A stretch of 64,000 bases of DNA from Macrotrachela quadricornifera (Eukaryota; Rotifera; Eurotatoria; Philodinida; Philodinidae): the NCBI GenBank assembly GCA_022393335.1, contig JAJEKB010020276.1, positions 676,811 through 740,810 on the forward strand, given 5' to 3'. Under the pieces are notes generated by a model. The model ran no database searches and was not told where the DNA came from. It saw nothing but the letters and a program-made list of their open reading frames with translations. Every line of letters begins with the position of its first letter. Position 1 is the first letter of the stretch. Positions 23,915 through 38,200 of this stretch are shown one piece after another. A program made the position numbers and the translations under genes.

Positions 23915-26900
23915 ATGAATTCAGGTACTCCTAATGAAGTATCAGATTATGCTACAAATATGATAGATATCCTTTTTAGTGACAAAATAGAACAGGAATA
24001 TTTTGATTCAATTTATGCATGGTTCGGGAGGTACGATCAATTTATTTCGAATAACGGAAATAAAACATTTCCTGTCGATGTCAAGTATATAATTCTATAT
24101 GCTATAGAAAATCTCAAAACTTCTCAAAATTCATATTTGAATTCTCAATGTATCGATGGCTACTTCTACTTTCTCCGTCGATTTATCGGATATATCGACC
24201 AGCTACGCGAATCGTTTGATTGGATAAATGAATTTCGAAAACGTTTATTGGAACATCTAGGACGTGATTTCAAATCGTCTCAAGGCAGAAATCCTAATCT
24301 TTATTTGAAAGACAAAGACATAATAAAGAAACTTGATATAACGGAGCACATTCGATTCATAGACGTTGGTTGCCATGAGACGTTACCGCAGCTATTTGCG
24401 ATGTGTAAGTTAGCTTTTCAATCATCTGAATGGCTTGATAGACCCAATTATCTGGATTGGAAATATATGCTACAGCTTATTAAAAAATGGGAATTATCAC
24501 TGAACGACTTTGTCTTGCAATATACCAAATACCAAGAAGAATTTGTGTCATATCCTCTGGATGCATCGGCATTCGTCTACCTTATGCGGATGATGTATGC
24601 ATCGAAAATGAGTCAACCAGTGTCATTTGAAACATTTCGTGACATGCTCACTAAATTAAAGTTAGATTATCGCACATTTTTTGTTGAATATTGTGTTCTA
24701 TTTGAAGAAAATATGAAACAGAACTTTTATGAGGATGAATATATTATTTCTTTGTTACTAGTACTTCGTTCATTCAATGATCGATTGTCTGAATATTTAC
24801 AAATTTATACATCTAATACAGATTTCGATACCATATGGAATATGGTTTTGCATTTCAGTCAAAAACATGTTTTGGAGAGTAAACTGGAAACTTATCTTAC
24901 TATCATTCTGCAAACACAAGTTAGAAAACTGTCAATAATAGAATTTCAAAATTTCTTTCAAAAAACGAAAGAATCTATTCAAATGATGAAGAATCGAAAT
25001 CCAACGCGAATTTCTAAAATATTACAAGGACTATTTCGTGAATATATGCACAAACATTTGTATGTTGGACAGCAATTTAATCCACTTTTCGAATGGCAAG
25101 CGAAGGAATATCTAAACGTTTTAATGAAATTATCGTGGACACTTGATCCGAGAGATCCGTCTTGCTTATTTGTTATTAAACATTTAATATTTCGCGTGAA
25201 AGATGTTACAAATAATAAATACGAAAAACTGAAATGTCTCTTCGAAAGAATGAATGATTTTAACAAAAAGTTACCTATCAGTGTCGGACCCGAGAAAATG
25301 ATTAAGGATGATTGGCTCATAGATTATATTTACCCTACACCATATGATTGGCTGAAATTAAGTCAACATGATTACGAAAGTCTCTGTGAAATTCATCAAC
25401 ATAATAAGTGGTCGCTCTATATTTGGTCAAAACTTGTAGCTTCATCTATATTTAATGTCAACATTGATAATACATATGACATTCTTGGAAAATTGAATAC
25501 ATGGATCGGTGAAGTTCAACATGAACAATATCAAGATAATGATACATTCACAACCATTTTCATTAACAAAGTGTTTGAACATCTTATCTTCAAGCAAATG
25601 AAATCATTTCTAACACTTCCAAATATCCGAACAATAATTTGCTATATTATAGATGCTCGAACTGCTAAATCAACTTGGATAACTTCAGAGATAGTAGACG
25701 AGTTCGTAGAAACAGTGCAACAATCTATTCGAACTCTTATACTTCTTGAAGGTGAATCAATATATTTCTTTCTTAGGCTTTTAGAAATAACTGGTGTTGA
25801 CGAGCCACCTTGAAAGTTTTTCTTTTAAGAATATCTCGAATAGTAAACCTTACAATTAACATTTCGGATAGAGTCTCAAAATGTTGGGAAGTCTTCATAT
25901 ATCGTAGAAAACTATCTTGAATTCCTAATAAATTTTATTATTTTTAGGCACTAATACTACATATCGTCAATTGATGCAACCATCTATTATATCCTGTTTT
26001 TTACCATCTTTCGATTTAAAGTCTGTCTTAAGCAAAGTCGAACCTTTAAACTACAAATTTCCATCAACAGCACCACATATCAATACAATTATGGAAGTAC
26101 AAAATCCTGATGATATTAACATTTCTACAATTGAATCTATAGAAAACTTTTTTGTTCGTTTTATAAAACAAACAAATGATTGGCTCGATTGGTTTGAAAA
26201 ATTTGTTGACATTTTCTTGTATATTATTGAGTGGTTAAAAAACTATAGAATGGAAAAAGCTGATGAATTCTATCGTGAAATGTATTCTATACGAAATGAT
26301 TCAAAATTAACTTTTCTTACAATAAAATCATTTATCCAAGAGCTCTTGAAAATTTTCGAAAGCTTGAACCATCTACCACGTTTATGCGATTTATTTAGTT
26401 GTACACAATTGTTTGAAATAATCGATCCAGGATCTTTAAGTACTCCAGATGAATATGGATTATTTATAGCAGAAACAAAACGATTACGTGCGAATGATGT
26501 TTTCATCATTCAAAGCAATACTGCAGATGAAAAACTTATTTATATTGACAATCGTCGTCATGTTCGGTGGTCACTTGGATGCGAACAAATACTCCACAAT
26601 ATTGTAATAGAGTATCAATTTGCAGTCTATACCGACGAAATCTTCGAATTGCATAAATCAATATGTCTTTCTCCTAATCACGGCATTTTACGAGGAGAAT
26701 TTAAGACATTACGAAATGGACATTTTAGAATAAAAGCCACTAATCAAAGTAAAGATTATCAGCATACTTTACGGTATCAAATAAAAAGTAATCCTCTATC
26801 AACATGTCATCTATTTCATGGTATCTTTGATAATCATTATAAGAAATATTTCAGTTCATCAGATATAATGATTAAGAAAAATGATTTATTCAAATTAATC

Positions 26901-29287
26901 GATCAAGTATTTTTATTCATTAATCATTTACTCGATGGTAATGTAAGTTTAGCTGAAATGGATGAACTTCGAACAGTTTTTTATAATAAAAATATTAATG
27001 TTCAAGCAGAAATTCAAAAATTGTTTACGAATCAGTTAGCTGCGAATCATTCATTGATGCCAATAACTACCATTTCTCAAACTTCGACTAACGAAAAGAT
27101 TCAACAAATTTGTCAATGGGTACAAACTTATCAATATTATAGTCATGTCAATATTATTATTCAGTGTGTAGAAAAATTTCATATTATTTCTACTGAAATA
27201 AGTGATCAATCAATGCATCATCTTGAAAATTTAACAATGGATGATAACTGTTTATTAAGAGAAATATCCGATATATATAATGATATTTATCGGTGGTTTA
27301 AAAAATTATCAAATGAACACTTACAATTGATTAAAACTATGGTAGCATGTCCAAATGTTGTGGAAATGATGAAAAAATCAAATTTTTATTCAACTGATGG
27401 ATTATATCGATTTCAAGAATTAAGAGATAATTTGACTACAAATTTTCAATTTCAAGAACGAAATAATATGATTCTTACTAGTTGGATTATCAGTTTTACT
27501 TTATGTAAACCTTTTGTTCAAAATGCATCCGATTTAGAACACTTCATTGATAATGTAGCTTGTTTGAAATTAACTGATGAAAATTCATGTGAACATATTA
27601 AAGGTAAGAGATAATTGTTATTTTCGTGAGACACAAGTTAATTAATAAACTCACCATAAAGTAGAGAAGAAAATTGAAGCAGAAATCTGAAAATTTTCTT
27701 ATCATAGTTTAAGATAACGATAAAAATCAAGTTCTATTTGCCTCTTATTATTTTTCTTCTAGTTGTTAATCAGAATATTCAGACTATCAATTTATGGTTA
27801 TCAATAGAGGATACAACAATGTTAGATAATGCTTTAATTCGAATGGAACATTTATATAGAACAGGTATAGTTAATATTCGTCTTCAACGTTTGATTAATG
27901 AAGACTCATATTATGATATCGATTATTTCATTGATAAAACATCTGAACAAACATCAAAAATCAATGAAAATGATAAAAATATTCAAATAAAACAACAAGA
28001 ATCAATTAAATTAACTTTATCTATGGCAGATATTCATGATCATAGACGTCAATTGACTTTTGGTATATCTGATTTATTAAATAATATGACTTATCAAACA
28101 ATTTTATTAGAAGAACAATTAAAATTATTACAAATGATAGATAAAGTTTTTTCTGTATATATTAAATTGGAAGTTTCAGGTCATCCTGATTTTCAATGTT
28201 TAGAAAAACATTATGAAATATATGATTTATATGGTATGATAATATATCATTATGAATTATAAATGTTAAACTCTTATTTTAGATCATATCAAAGAAATAT
28301 TAATCAATATAAAGAACCAATCAGACACACATTTACAAGAACAACTTAAAGACATGATTATCAAGCGAACTACATATTTTGAATCAATTTATCATCGATT
28401 AGTTGGTGATTATAAAAATTGGATTGAAGATTTAGAAAAATATCGATATGAAAATAAATTATTAACATTATTTTCAAATCGTCAAATAATGATTATGATT
28501 ATACTTTTAACTCGATCAACAACAAATGATTCTATTCAACATGCATTTCTTGAAAAAGTAATTATCGGTAAAAATATTGCAATTCATCAAGAAAACCAAT
28601 CAAAATTAGTAATTCAATGTCTAATTCATTATTTACAATCATTACGAATGCAAGATTGTGATCTAAGTGAAGAAAAAATAGCTGATGAATATCAACAGTA
28701 TAGAATAGATTCTGGATCGAAAACTGATGTAAGTTTAAAAATATTATCAACATTTCTTAATAAATTATACAATAATGGAAAAGAATTATTTCCAGAAAAT
28801 TTTATTCATACAGAAAATCAACAATATATAATTACATTAAATTCAAGTACACAACAAAAAAATATCAATGAATTCGATCCAGATTCATATTGTATTTTAT
28901 TAAATATTTTTCATGATTGTTTACCAGCTAATTATCAAATTCTTTGGTGTTCATCAGCCTCCGAAGATGATATTCGTTTATTCTTTTTACGAGTTCAATT
29001 ATTTTATACCTTAACATTTGTTGTAATGGATATCGATAAAATGCATCATCGTCTACATGCTATTCTTTGGCAAGAACAAGATTTATTAAGCAATGGAGAT
29101 AAATTACATGCACCAATTTATTATTTTACACAGGAACAAATTACAAGCAGAAAAGGTTTACGACTTTTTTATGTAACACCTATGCATAGAGATCCATCGG
29201 AAACTTATATACAATTGGTTAAATTGATGAAGAACAAAAAATTAATCATACCACAAACTGATATTATTTATGGTACTGCTGGAATTG
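23915..29287 (+). CDS. RNF213-like gene, exons 1-4: helical N-terminal arm up to the first Walker A
   Basis: Residues about 1-1671. Almost entirely predicted helix, with many Leu/Ile/Phe heptad-like stretches and no membrane segment or signal peptide, like the stalk and linker region of RNF213. A conserved-looking patch at about 26500-26720 (HVRWSLGCEQILHNIVIEYQ, then ILRGEFKTLRNGHFRI) marks the family region before the AAA ring. Introns are 154, 159, 49 and 57 bp. The last exon ends inside the Walker A motif (GTAGIG-KT), so the ATP-binding loop is split by intron 4. I see no starch-binding CBM20 motif, though this could be missed by eye. Confidence 0.72.
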
Positions 29288-32200
29288 GTAAGATATTTTG
29301 TTTGATTTACTGATGAAACTAAATAAGATTTTTTTTAATATTAGGTAAAACTCATCGGATTCGAAATGAATATCATGAGAATGATCTATCATGTATTGGT
29401 ATTAATGACAAACTTAACTTAACAGTGTTAATCAATTCATTTCTTTCATTAGAATCTAACTATTTTAAAAATCAACCATTGATTTATCTGAATATTTCTA
29501 TTCATGCACCCTTTGATCAATTGAATCGTGTCCTTTTTCTCTTGCTTATATGTGGATCATTAAATGACAGTTCTAGTGGTTTGACATTTTCATCATCTAT
29601 ACAACGTCCATGGAAATTTATCATTGAAGTTCCATTTACTAATACGTGTCAAATAACACCTATAGAACACTTTGAACAAATATTACCCGTACTTTCAATC
29701 TTATCATCAAAAAATTTAACAGAGATAACAAATGAAAATCATCCGTTATTCATTGGACAGGAAGAAGAATTAGTTGCACGATTTCTTAAAGCTTATGAAA
29801 ATGGAACAATTGATCGTTTATCAGTACGAATCTCTGGTAGTGATGATAATGATAATGATTCATCGATTGATTTTGATCAATTAACAGATAATGATGAATC
29901 ACGTCAATATATCTATAATTGCTTGGAAAAATATGCATCTAATCTTCCAAAGAATAAAATTTTTGAAATATCTTTTACAAAGTTTTTATATCGACGTGCT
30001 CGATTCTTTACTGGCCATTTTTATCGTTATAATTCATTAATACCTCAACTTGGTTCCATAGCAATGTCACAAATGATAGACGAAGCAAAATATTTAACAC
30101 ATGCTGATTTTTCTTCAGACGACTATCATCGAATTTATCTCGTTTATGATCCTTGTTTTGCTTTACATCTTCTTCATAATGATTGGAATGTTGTTCCATG
30201 TCCATTAAAAAGTCTTTTCAAAAATATCGATCCAAAAATTGAGATAATCAAACAAGGAAAAAACTATTATATCGAGTGTTTAGCATGGGTAATTGATATA
30301 GATTATAATATTTTTGAGGCAATTATGAAGGAAATGAAATTTATTTTAACAGAAAATTTTACATATAAATTGTTTCATATTCATGAAAGAAAATTAACAA
30401 GATTACCATTGATTATTGAAGGTGAAACAGGTGTTGGAAAAACTTTTCTTCTTAAATTTTATTCTTCCTTATTAAATGCTCGTATTTCTCTTGCTAAACT
30501 TCGGAATAATACGACACCAAAAATTCGAGAACGAACGAGTATTTGGTTACGAGAGAATATTATTATCGATATTTTAGAAAAAGATCCAAATTTCTTAAAC
30601 GTTGTCCTACCAGAACTCGTACGAAAATTATATGAATCTGATGACAATCAAAATGAAGATAATTTTTATGAAGCAAATCCACAATATTTAATACGTGCAG
30701 AAGATGATGAACCAGAACGAGATGTTCTTATGAAAATCAAACAATCATTAGAAACTTTTAAATATGATTATAGTCTTTTAAAGACTATTTGGAAAACTTT
30801 AATAATTGTTACGGATAATAAAGATAAAAATTTGAGTAAAAATCTTATTGTAGCTTTATATGAATTTGTAACATCACAATTGGCAAGTTTGCCATTGATC
30901 GAAGCAAGTTATCAATTAAAAAATTTATTGAAAACTAATAAAATACCAACTGTCAAAGAATCAATTGAAATATTTAATGAATTCTTGGTACATACACAAA
31001 TAAAATCAGTTTTCTATCGACTTCTATTACATCCAGGTATTAGTGAAGAAAAATTGATCGAATTTATGTCACCAATTTGTGAATTAGCTATTCGTGTACC
31101 ACAAATTGAATTAGTTGTATTTTTTGATGAAGTCAATACGTCATCATGTCTTGGTCTATTTAAAGAGATGTTCATGGATGGTACATTACATGGTAAAATC
31201 TTACCAAAGAATATTTTTTTTACTGCAGCAATTAATCCAGCAAGACCACCAGAAACTATCGCAGATGATTATGATCAAGAAACTTTTCATGTTCATCGTT
31301 CTGATTATCTCGTTCATCAATTACCTGAATCATTAGAAAATCTTAAAGTTACCTATAGTATTCTTAATCAAAATACATTAGAAGATTATATTAAACAGAA
31401 AATAGATGTATTTACAATTAGTTCAGCAAATAATCCGTCTCACTTATTACCTCTCGAACAATATGCACAAGATAAGCTGATGCGATCAATCCTTAATGCA
31501 CAAGATTTCTGTGAAAAACGTCTCGGTATAGTATAATTTATCAATACTCTCTTTCTCGTAGAGAAGAGTCTTACAAACATTAGTTGTCTAATTTCTTGCT
31601 TGCTTGCTTCCTTGTGTGTCCGCACAAGGTTAAAAAAACATTTTATTAATACTATTTTATAAAACTTAACGAAAAGGTAATCGGGATCGAGGAACTCGAA
31701 TCTGATGTTAGTTTTAAATATTTTGTGAGGATCCAGTTTTTTACATAAAGAATCACTTTTTTTGCAAAAAAAAATTTTTTTATAAGGGTTGACCGAGTCT
31801 TTAGACGAGCGTTACTTGTTTTATAAAGTTATTCTTATCTCAGTTGTTTTTTTTCTAAGTCAAATTAATTGAATAGACCCAGGTCGACGAATACGGAGTC
31901 TGTAAATGGCTGTATACGTTCACGATACGATCGTATACCACCGTATTTTGCCGTATTACTTGTCTCAGTATTACGATCGTATATCTTCATGACTGTACTG
32001 TATACGGTGCAATGCGAACATATACCGAAGGAAACGTTGGGAAACGAAAACTGTATACGGTCTCCGTGCACTAAGATGATAAACGACCGTGTTTTCCTCC
32101 GTATGTCGCTGTATTTCTTCGTACTAGACACAAAGATATATGATCATAATACTGAGACAGGTAATACGGCAAAATATGGTGGTATACCGTCGTATTTCTC

Positions 32201-35200
32201 TGCACACGATCGTTTACGATCGGGTTCTTTCGATCTGGGGAGATGAACTTTTCTGAGATCTTAGCATTATTAAAATTTGGTTATTCTAGGACACAATTCT
32301 GTCTCACAAAGAGAAATTCAACGATGTTTTAATTTAATTGATTTTTTCTGGAAATTGAAATATGATAACAATGATGATAAACCTGATGCTCTACGATGTA
32401 TAGCTTTATCATTAGCATTGATCTACTATTTTCGTCTTCCGACTAAAGAAGATAATAACAAGAGAAATGACATCATTTCGCCATCACGTGAAGAACTTGG
32501 AAAACTTCTTGATCGAACTTTACCCGATTTTTGTCGAATAGTTCAAGATGAACTCGAAAAATTCGTTAACACCGAAACTTTTTCTGTTCCAGCAGGTGTT
32601 GCAGTCAATCAAGCTGTAAGTTAATAATCATTAGTTTCTTATTTCAACATATTAAATAATTTTTAGATTCGTGAACATATTTTTGCTATTGTTGTAAGTG
32701 TTGTTACACGAACACCTTTATGTATCATTGGTGCACCTGGTAAGTATCATATTGATACAAGAAAAACAATATATCAGATAATAATTTGTAACATACAGGT
32801 CAATCCAAAACTCTTTCATTTCAAATTGTTTTACAAAATTTACAAGGTTCTCAATTATCAACAACATCTTTTTGTCAACGTTTACCAGCATTAGATCCAT
32901 TTTTTTGTCTTGGATCAAAATATAGTCGATCAGAAGATATTGCATATGTATTTGATCGAGCTATTAAACGTGAAGAACAATATCGAAAAATTCGAATTGA
33001 TAGACGATGTGTAAGACTTTTTTTCTTGTCTATATAATAAGTCACCATTATGATTTTAGGTAGTCTTCTTAGATGAAGCTTCTTTGCCTGATGAAAATAA
33101 AATGGTATTAAAAGTATTACATCCATACTTAGATGAATGTCAAGTATCATTCATTGCAATAGCAAACAAATCTCTTGATGCTGCAAATGCGAACCGTATG
33201 ATATGTGTTTATCGATCATTACCATCACAAATAGAACAACAAGCATTAGCTTATGGTTGTCTTGGTTTACCATTTGATAAGAAATCATTACAGAATAAAA
33301 CTTATCTCGGCAATATTATTATTGGATTATGTGGTGGTTATCGAGAATTACTTCTTAGACAAGATATTCCAGATATATTTCATGATCGAGATTTTATTTA
33401 TATGTTAAGAGAATTACGATTTGAATTACCAGCAGATGTATCAACCAATGATGATGAAATAAAATTAAATGGAATTCAACCAAATACTTTATTACATGCA
33501 TTAGAAGATAATTTCAATGGTGTAAATCAAATTCAATTTAAATCCTTAGTTGAAATCTTTTTTAATGCGGTACAAAATGAAAGAGTCAAATTTCGTTTAC
33601 CAACAGAAAGACCTGATAAAAAAATTTATCGTGGTGTTCCAACTATTCTTCATGAATCGATGAAACTTGATCCGAAACGTCGTCGTCTTTATGGACGTTA
33701 TAAATTAGTTATTGATGAATCTGAAGATGAAAGTGCTATTTATCTTTTATTACAAGCTGGTATTCTTGATTTAGATCCAAATCGAATAACTGTTTTTCGA
33801 ATGTCTGATTTTATTGATGATATTGATAATGAATTAAGTAATGTAGAAATTCTTTCAAGTATTAAATTATGTATGGAAACTGGTAAAACTATTTTAATGG
33901 TAAATACAAGTCGAATTCATGATTCATTATATGATGTTTTTAATCAAAATTTTTCAATTATGGCAACAGGGGATACGAGAAAAATCTTTTCGAAAGTATC
34001 GATTGGAGCAAAAACCATCGATGTTGTTGTTCATGAAAATTTTCAATGTATAATACATATCAAACGAAATGAATTACAGACTATTCCTGCTCCATTTCTT
34101 AGTCGTTTTCAAAAATATTCATTAAGTATCAATGATTTTTATCATATTCGACTACAAAAATTATCAAAAAACGAACAGGATATATTAAAATATATTGCCA
34201 ATAGAGCACAATCATTTATTGAACATTTTGGACGACAATATTTCTACGGTTTAAATGATAATTCATTATATTCATGTCTTTTATCATTGATTGAAATGAA
34301 AAAAGATGGAGAATATTCATTGTATCCAATATCTCATCATTATACACAACTAACTGTTCAAATGAATTCATTTATTGAAATAAACCATTCGAATGTGCAA
34401 CAATCTTTACTTCGTATTGTTCTTATGAAATTAATTCAACGTGTTTCACCAGAATCGATCATTTTAAAATTACGAACATTTGAAGAAAAATTTTCTCAGT
34501 GGTTATCAAATGTTTATTTTCATCAACAAGAACATTTTAATATAGAAAACTTTTTACAACGTTTAATTTCTAATTCATCAACGACAATGATAAATAATGA
34601 AAATTTAAATAATAATCAACATGAACGAAAAGTTTCTCATGTAACAAAAGTAATGATATTTACTCGAACATCTTCTTATATTTTGAGTATGAATCAACAC
34701 TCAAAAAATTTTACTCGTACAAATTATCGTAATGCTGATCAAGATAAAATATTACATAATTATAGCAAAATGGTGGAAATTCTGAATTTAGTAAGTTTAG
34801 ACATTCGTATCTCATATTATGCCTTATGAAAAATTAGTTCACAGTTTCTTGTCAGAGATATCCATCATGAATGAAAGTCAGCCGCTGCCATAACGCGTCG
34901 CAGTAATATTAAAAATATAGCCTTTAGAATATTCTCTTAACAATCAGCAAGCATACGAGTTACATTTTTCGTATTAGACAAAGTAAATGAGAATGAATAT
35001 TTCACTTATAGTTGCGATTGAATTGTATAGATTCTTCCAATAAAAATAGGACAAAAATTTCCTAAATTTCAGCCGTTACCGTGTTTCCAATGACATCCGT
35101 TTCTTGTATCAATAAGCTCGCATACCCAGGGCGATGACTTTGCTCTTCGGAAACGACTGGAACCCATATGATGCGTTTGAAAAATATCCTTGGAAACTCG

Positions 35201-38200
35201 ATTAAATACTAATACAGGAGGTATACGACGGTAACATGGTCGGGGTGCGTGTCACTCGATGAGGGTGCCACGGAAACACGAACACACGCGGAAATGTTGG
35301 CAGAGGGCATGTCTGTTCAGAGCCTTTACGGAGTATGAAGGTTATAGGGAGTATAGGAAGTATTGGAGGTATAGAGGTATAGGAGGTATATCGCCTATAC
35401 CTCTTATATCTCCTACATCTCCTATGCCTCTATACTCCCTATACCTCCTTTATTAGTATTTGATCAAGTTTCCGGGAATATTCTCCAAACGTATATAATC
35501 CGGGAATCGGCCTATAAGTCTTAGAAAAATCACCGTTTCGGGGTCGGACTGTTCGACCTAGGTAAAGATGATTTTCAAATATGGAAATCATCGAAGTTTT
35601 ACCATAAATTTCAACACTTTCTGTTGGGAACAAGTTAGAATTCTTCGGAAAATATTGGAAATATGCAAAAATTTTGCAATCTATAATACTACTTTCATGA
35701 AATCACAGGAGTGTTCTGGAACCGGTCATTTGTGCATCGAATGCTTCAATCTGAGTATCGAGGATTTCGAAGATATAACTATTTCTTCGATGGAAGACAC
35801 CAGATTTGTAGTGGGAGCTCCAATTGAATCTTTAAAACCTCGGACATGTGACATTATTCCAATTCTAATACATAAAAATAATAATTAATTGATAAATATA
35901 ATCGTTTTCTTTTAGAGTATTATTGAAAATTCTGCTCAATTACAAACAAAATTTGATGAATTTCGAAATGATTGTCAGAAAAATATCCTCATTATTACAA
36001 TTGATACTCATTTTGATCAACAACGTTTACATATTCCATATGTTCGACAATTAATCGACAGTACTGAACATACTTGTAATACCAAAAATATTCGAGAACG
36101 AAAATATTTTCTAATGTTAATTCATTCACCAGCACAAGATTTATATCATCAATCATGTTTTTCATCAATATTTCTACATAATTGGGACTTTTATTTTTTT
36201 GATACTTGTGCTCCTGGTAGTGCATTCTATCTACAAAAATTTTTAGAATTATTGTCACCATCAGCATTGAATCATGAATTAGAAGTAAAACAAGATAATA
36301 CATTTTGTAATTTAAATGATCTATTTGAAGATTGTTTATGGGCATTCTGTTCACGAATTCAAATTTTATCACCTATTCTACCAAAGGATATGTTTGTGAA
36401 TCAATTGGCTTATGAATTTTATCAACGTGAAACGAATACTTTCCGAAAAATAAAATGCTTAAGAGAAATTTTAGGAGAATTGTCAGAACTACAAAAACTT
36501 CTGGTAAATATTTATCATCAACATTTATTAACAACAAAAAGTTTTTCGACTAAAATTGATGATTTTATTTATCAAATTTCCAAAGATATTTTATGTGGTA
36601 AACGATTTGATGGTCTTGTTGAATCGGTTCAAATGGAAAGTCGACATTCATTTATAAATTTTATCTTGAATTTTTTCAAAATTATTGTTAATGATTATGG
36701 TTTAGAAACTGTGCAACAATTATCAACTAATCAACAATTTTATGGTTCTTTATTCTATTTAATTGATTTTCATTCTTTTACTACAGAAAATGATAATGAT
36801 AATATGTTTCCTTCTCAAGCTGCACAAAGTGTTATTCAATTTACTACAAATTATTCATGTATACCTCAAACTCCTCTATTTCATTTATTTCATCAACGTA
36901 TTAGATCACATGCTAATGCTATCAAATGCAAATATATTCGTCATGATCATGTCATACAAACTACAGGTAAAAAATTTCGATTTTTTCGACAATTCATATA
37001 ATTAATACCAAGGTACATACATATATCAAAACAATTGTTTATAAAATGATCATAAACAGGGAATACTTAAAAATTTATGTTAGATTCGTCGTCTTTTAAA
37101 ATATTCTGATTGCAGCATAAATTGAATAATAAACACATTTGATGTACTTTCAATATTTTTTTTAACTTGTTGAGGACGGGTGGGTGATTTTTCACCCATC
37201 TGCTTTTCGGTAAAGAAAAAAAAATGTTTAGTTCACATAAAACTATTAAACATGGAAAGTCATTTAGGTCATAAACAACTGTATTTGTCATCTCATACTT
37301 TTCTTTCTCTCAATTTCTTATATAAATTTTCAAATATCCTTGGTTTTTACCGCTAAGATATAATGACCTCATAATTTCTCTCGTCTCCTCTGATCTTTTA
37401 TTTTTTAAGAATATTCTCATTCTCTATTGAATATATATATATCCCCGTTCTCATTGACGGATGTACATTATTCTTAATTTCGGTAAAGATCTTTTGTTCT
37501 TCTTTCGCTATGAAATGAAAGAATGTCGTAGTTTTTAGACACAAATGAAAACAATTGCCACATAAATGCTCTATCTTTGTATATTCTAGATTGTTAAGCA
37601 AATCTTGTTTACTTTTTCATTCTGAAAGAAATAAAACTACTTGTACTCTTATTTCGTTATATTCTGTTTATAATTAAAATTAAATAAATGGAAAAGCAAA
37701 ATGATTAAAGAAACAATTTTTGAAAAAGAAATCCGTTATCAAATGGTTAAAGATTGAATTAAAATACTATATCTCTTTTAAAAATCGTAATTTCAGCTCA
37801 ATTTTAAAAGTTATCTTCAACTATTTAACATTAATTAGACATTAATTATCATCTATAACTCCATAAGTCATTCTCTTATCTTTGTATTCTCCTTTTAAAC
37901 ATTTTATTTTTGAATCTATACAAAAATTACAGTATTTAACATTCGACTATTATTACTCTAAACCCGGGATGGTGCGAAGAGATCAGAGCTATCAATAAAA
38001 AAGGCTAGAACCGGAGAAAAAAGTTCTTACTCTGCTTAAATTCGGAGGAAGACTATAAGCTTTTTTTTTATGTCATCGCATTCTTTTCGAAGTCGACTTT
38101 ACCACATTCTTTGGATTACTATGAACGTACTTCATACAATACTATACTAAGAGTTCCAAAAAAATCTGATCATTTTAAGATTTTTATTCTTCGTTCCGTT

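Noticed and set aside
35568..35888. 106-codon frame in intron 9 as an extra RNF213 exon with zinc-binding Cys
   Set aside because: Its Cys residues do not have RING or RZ spacing, and splicing exon 9 directly to 35916 keeps the frame.
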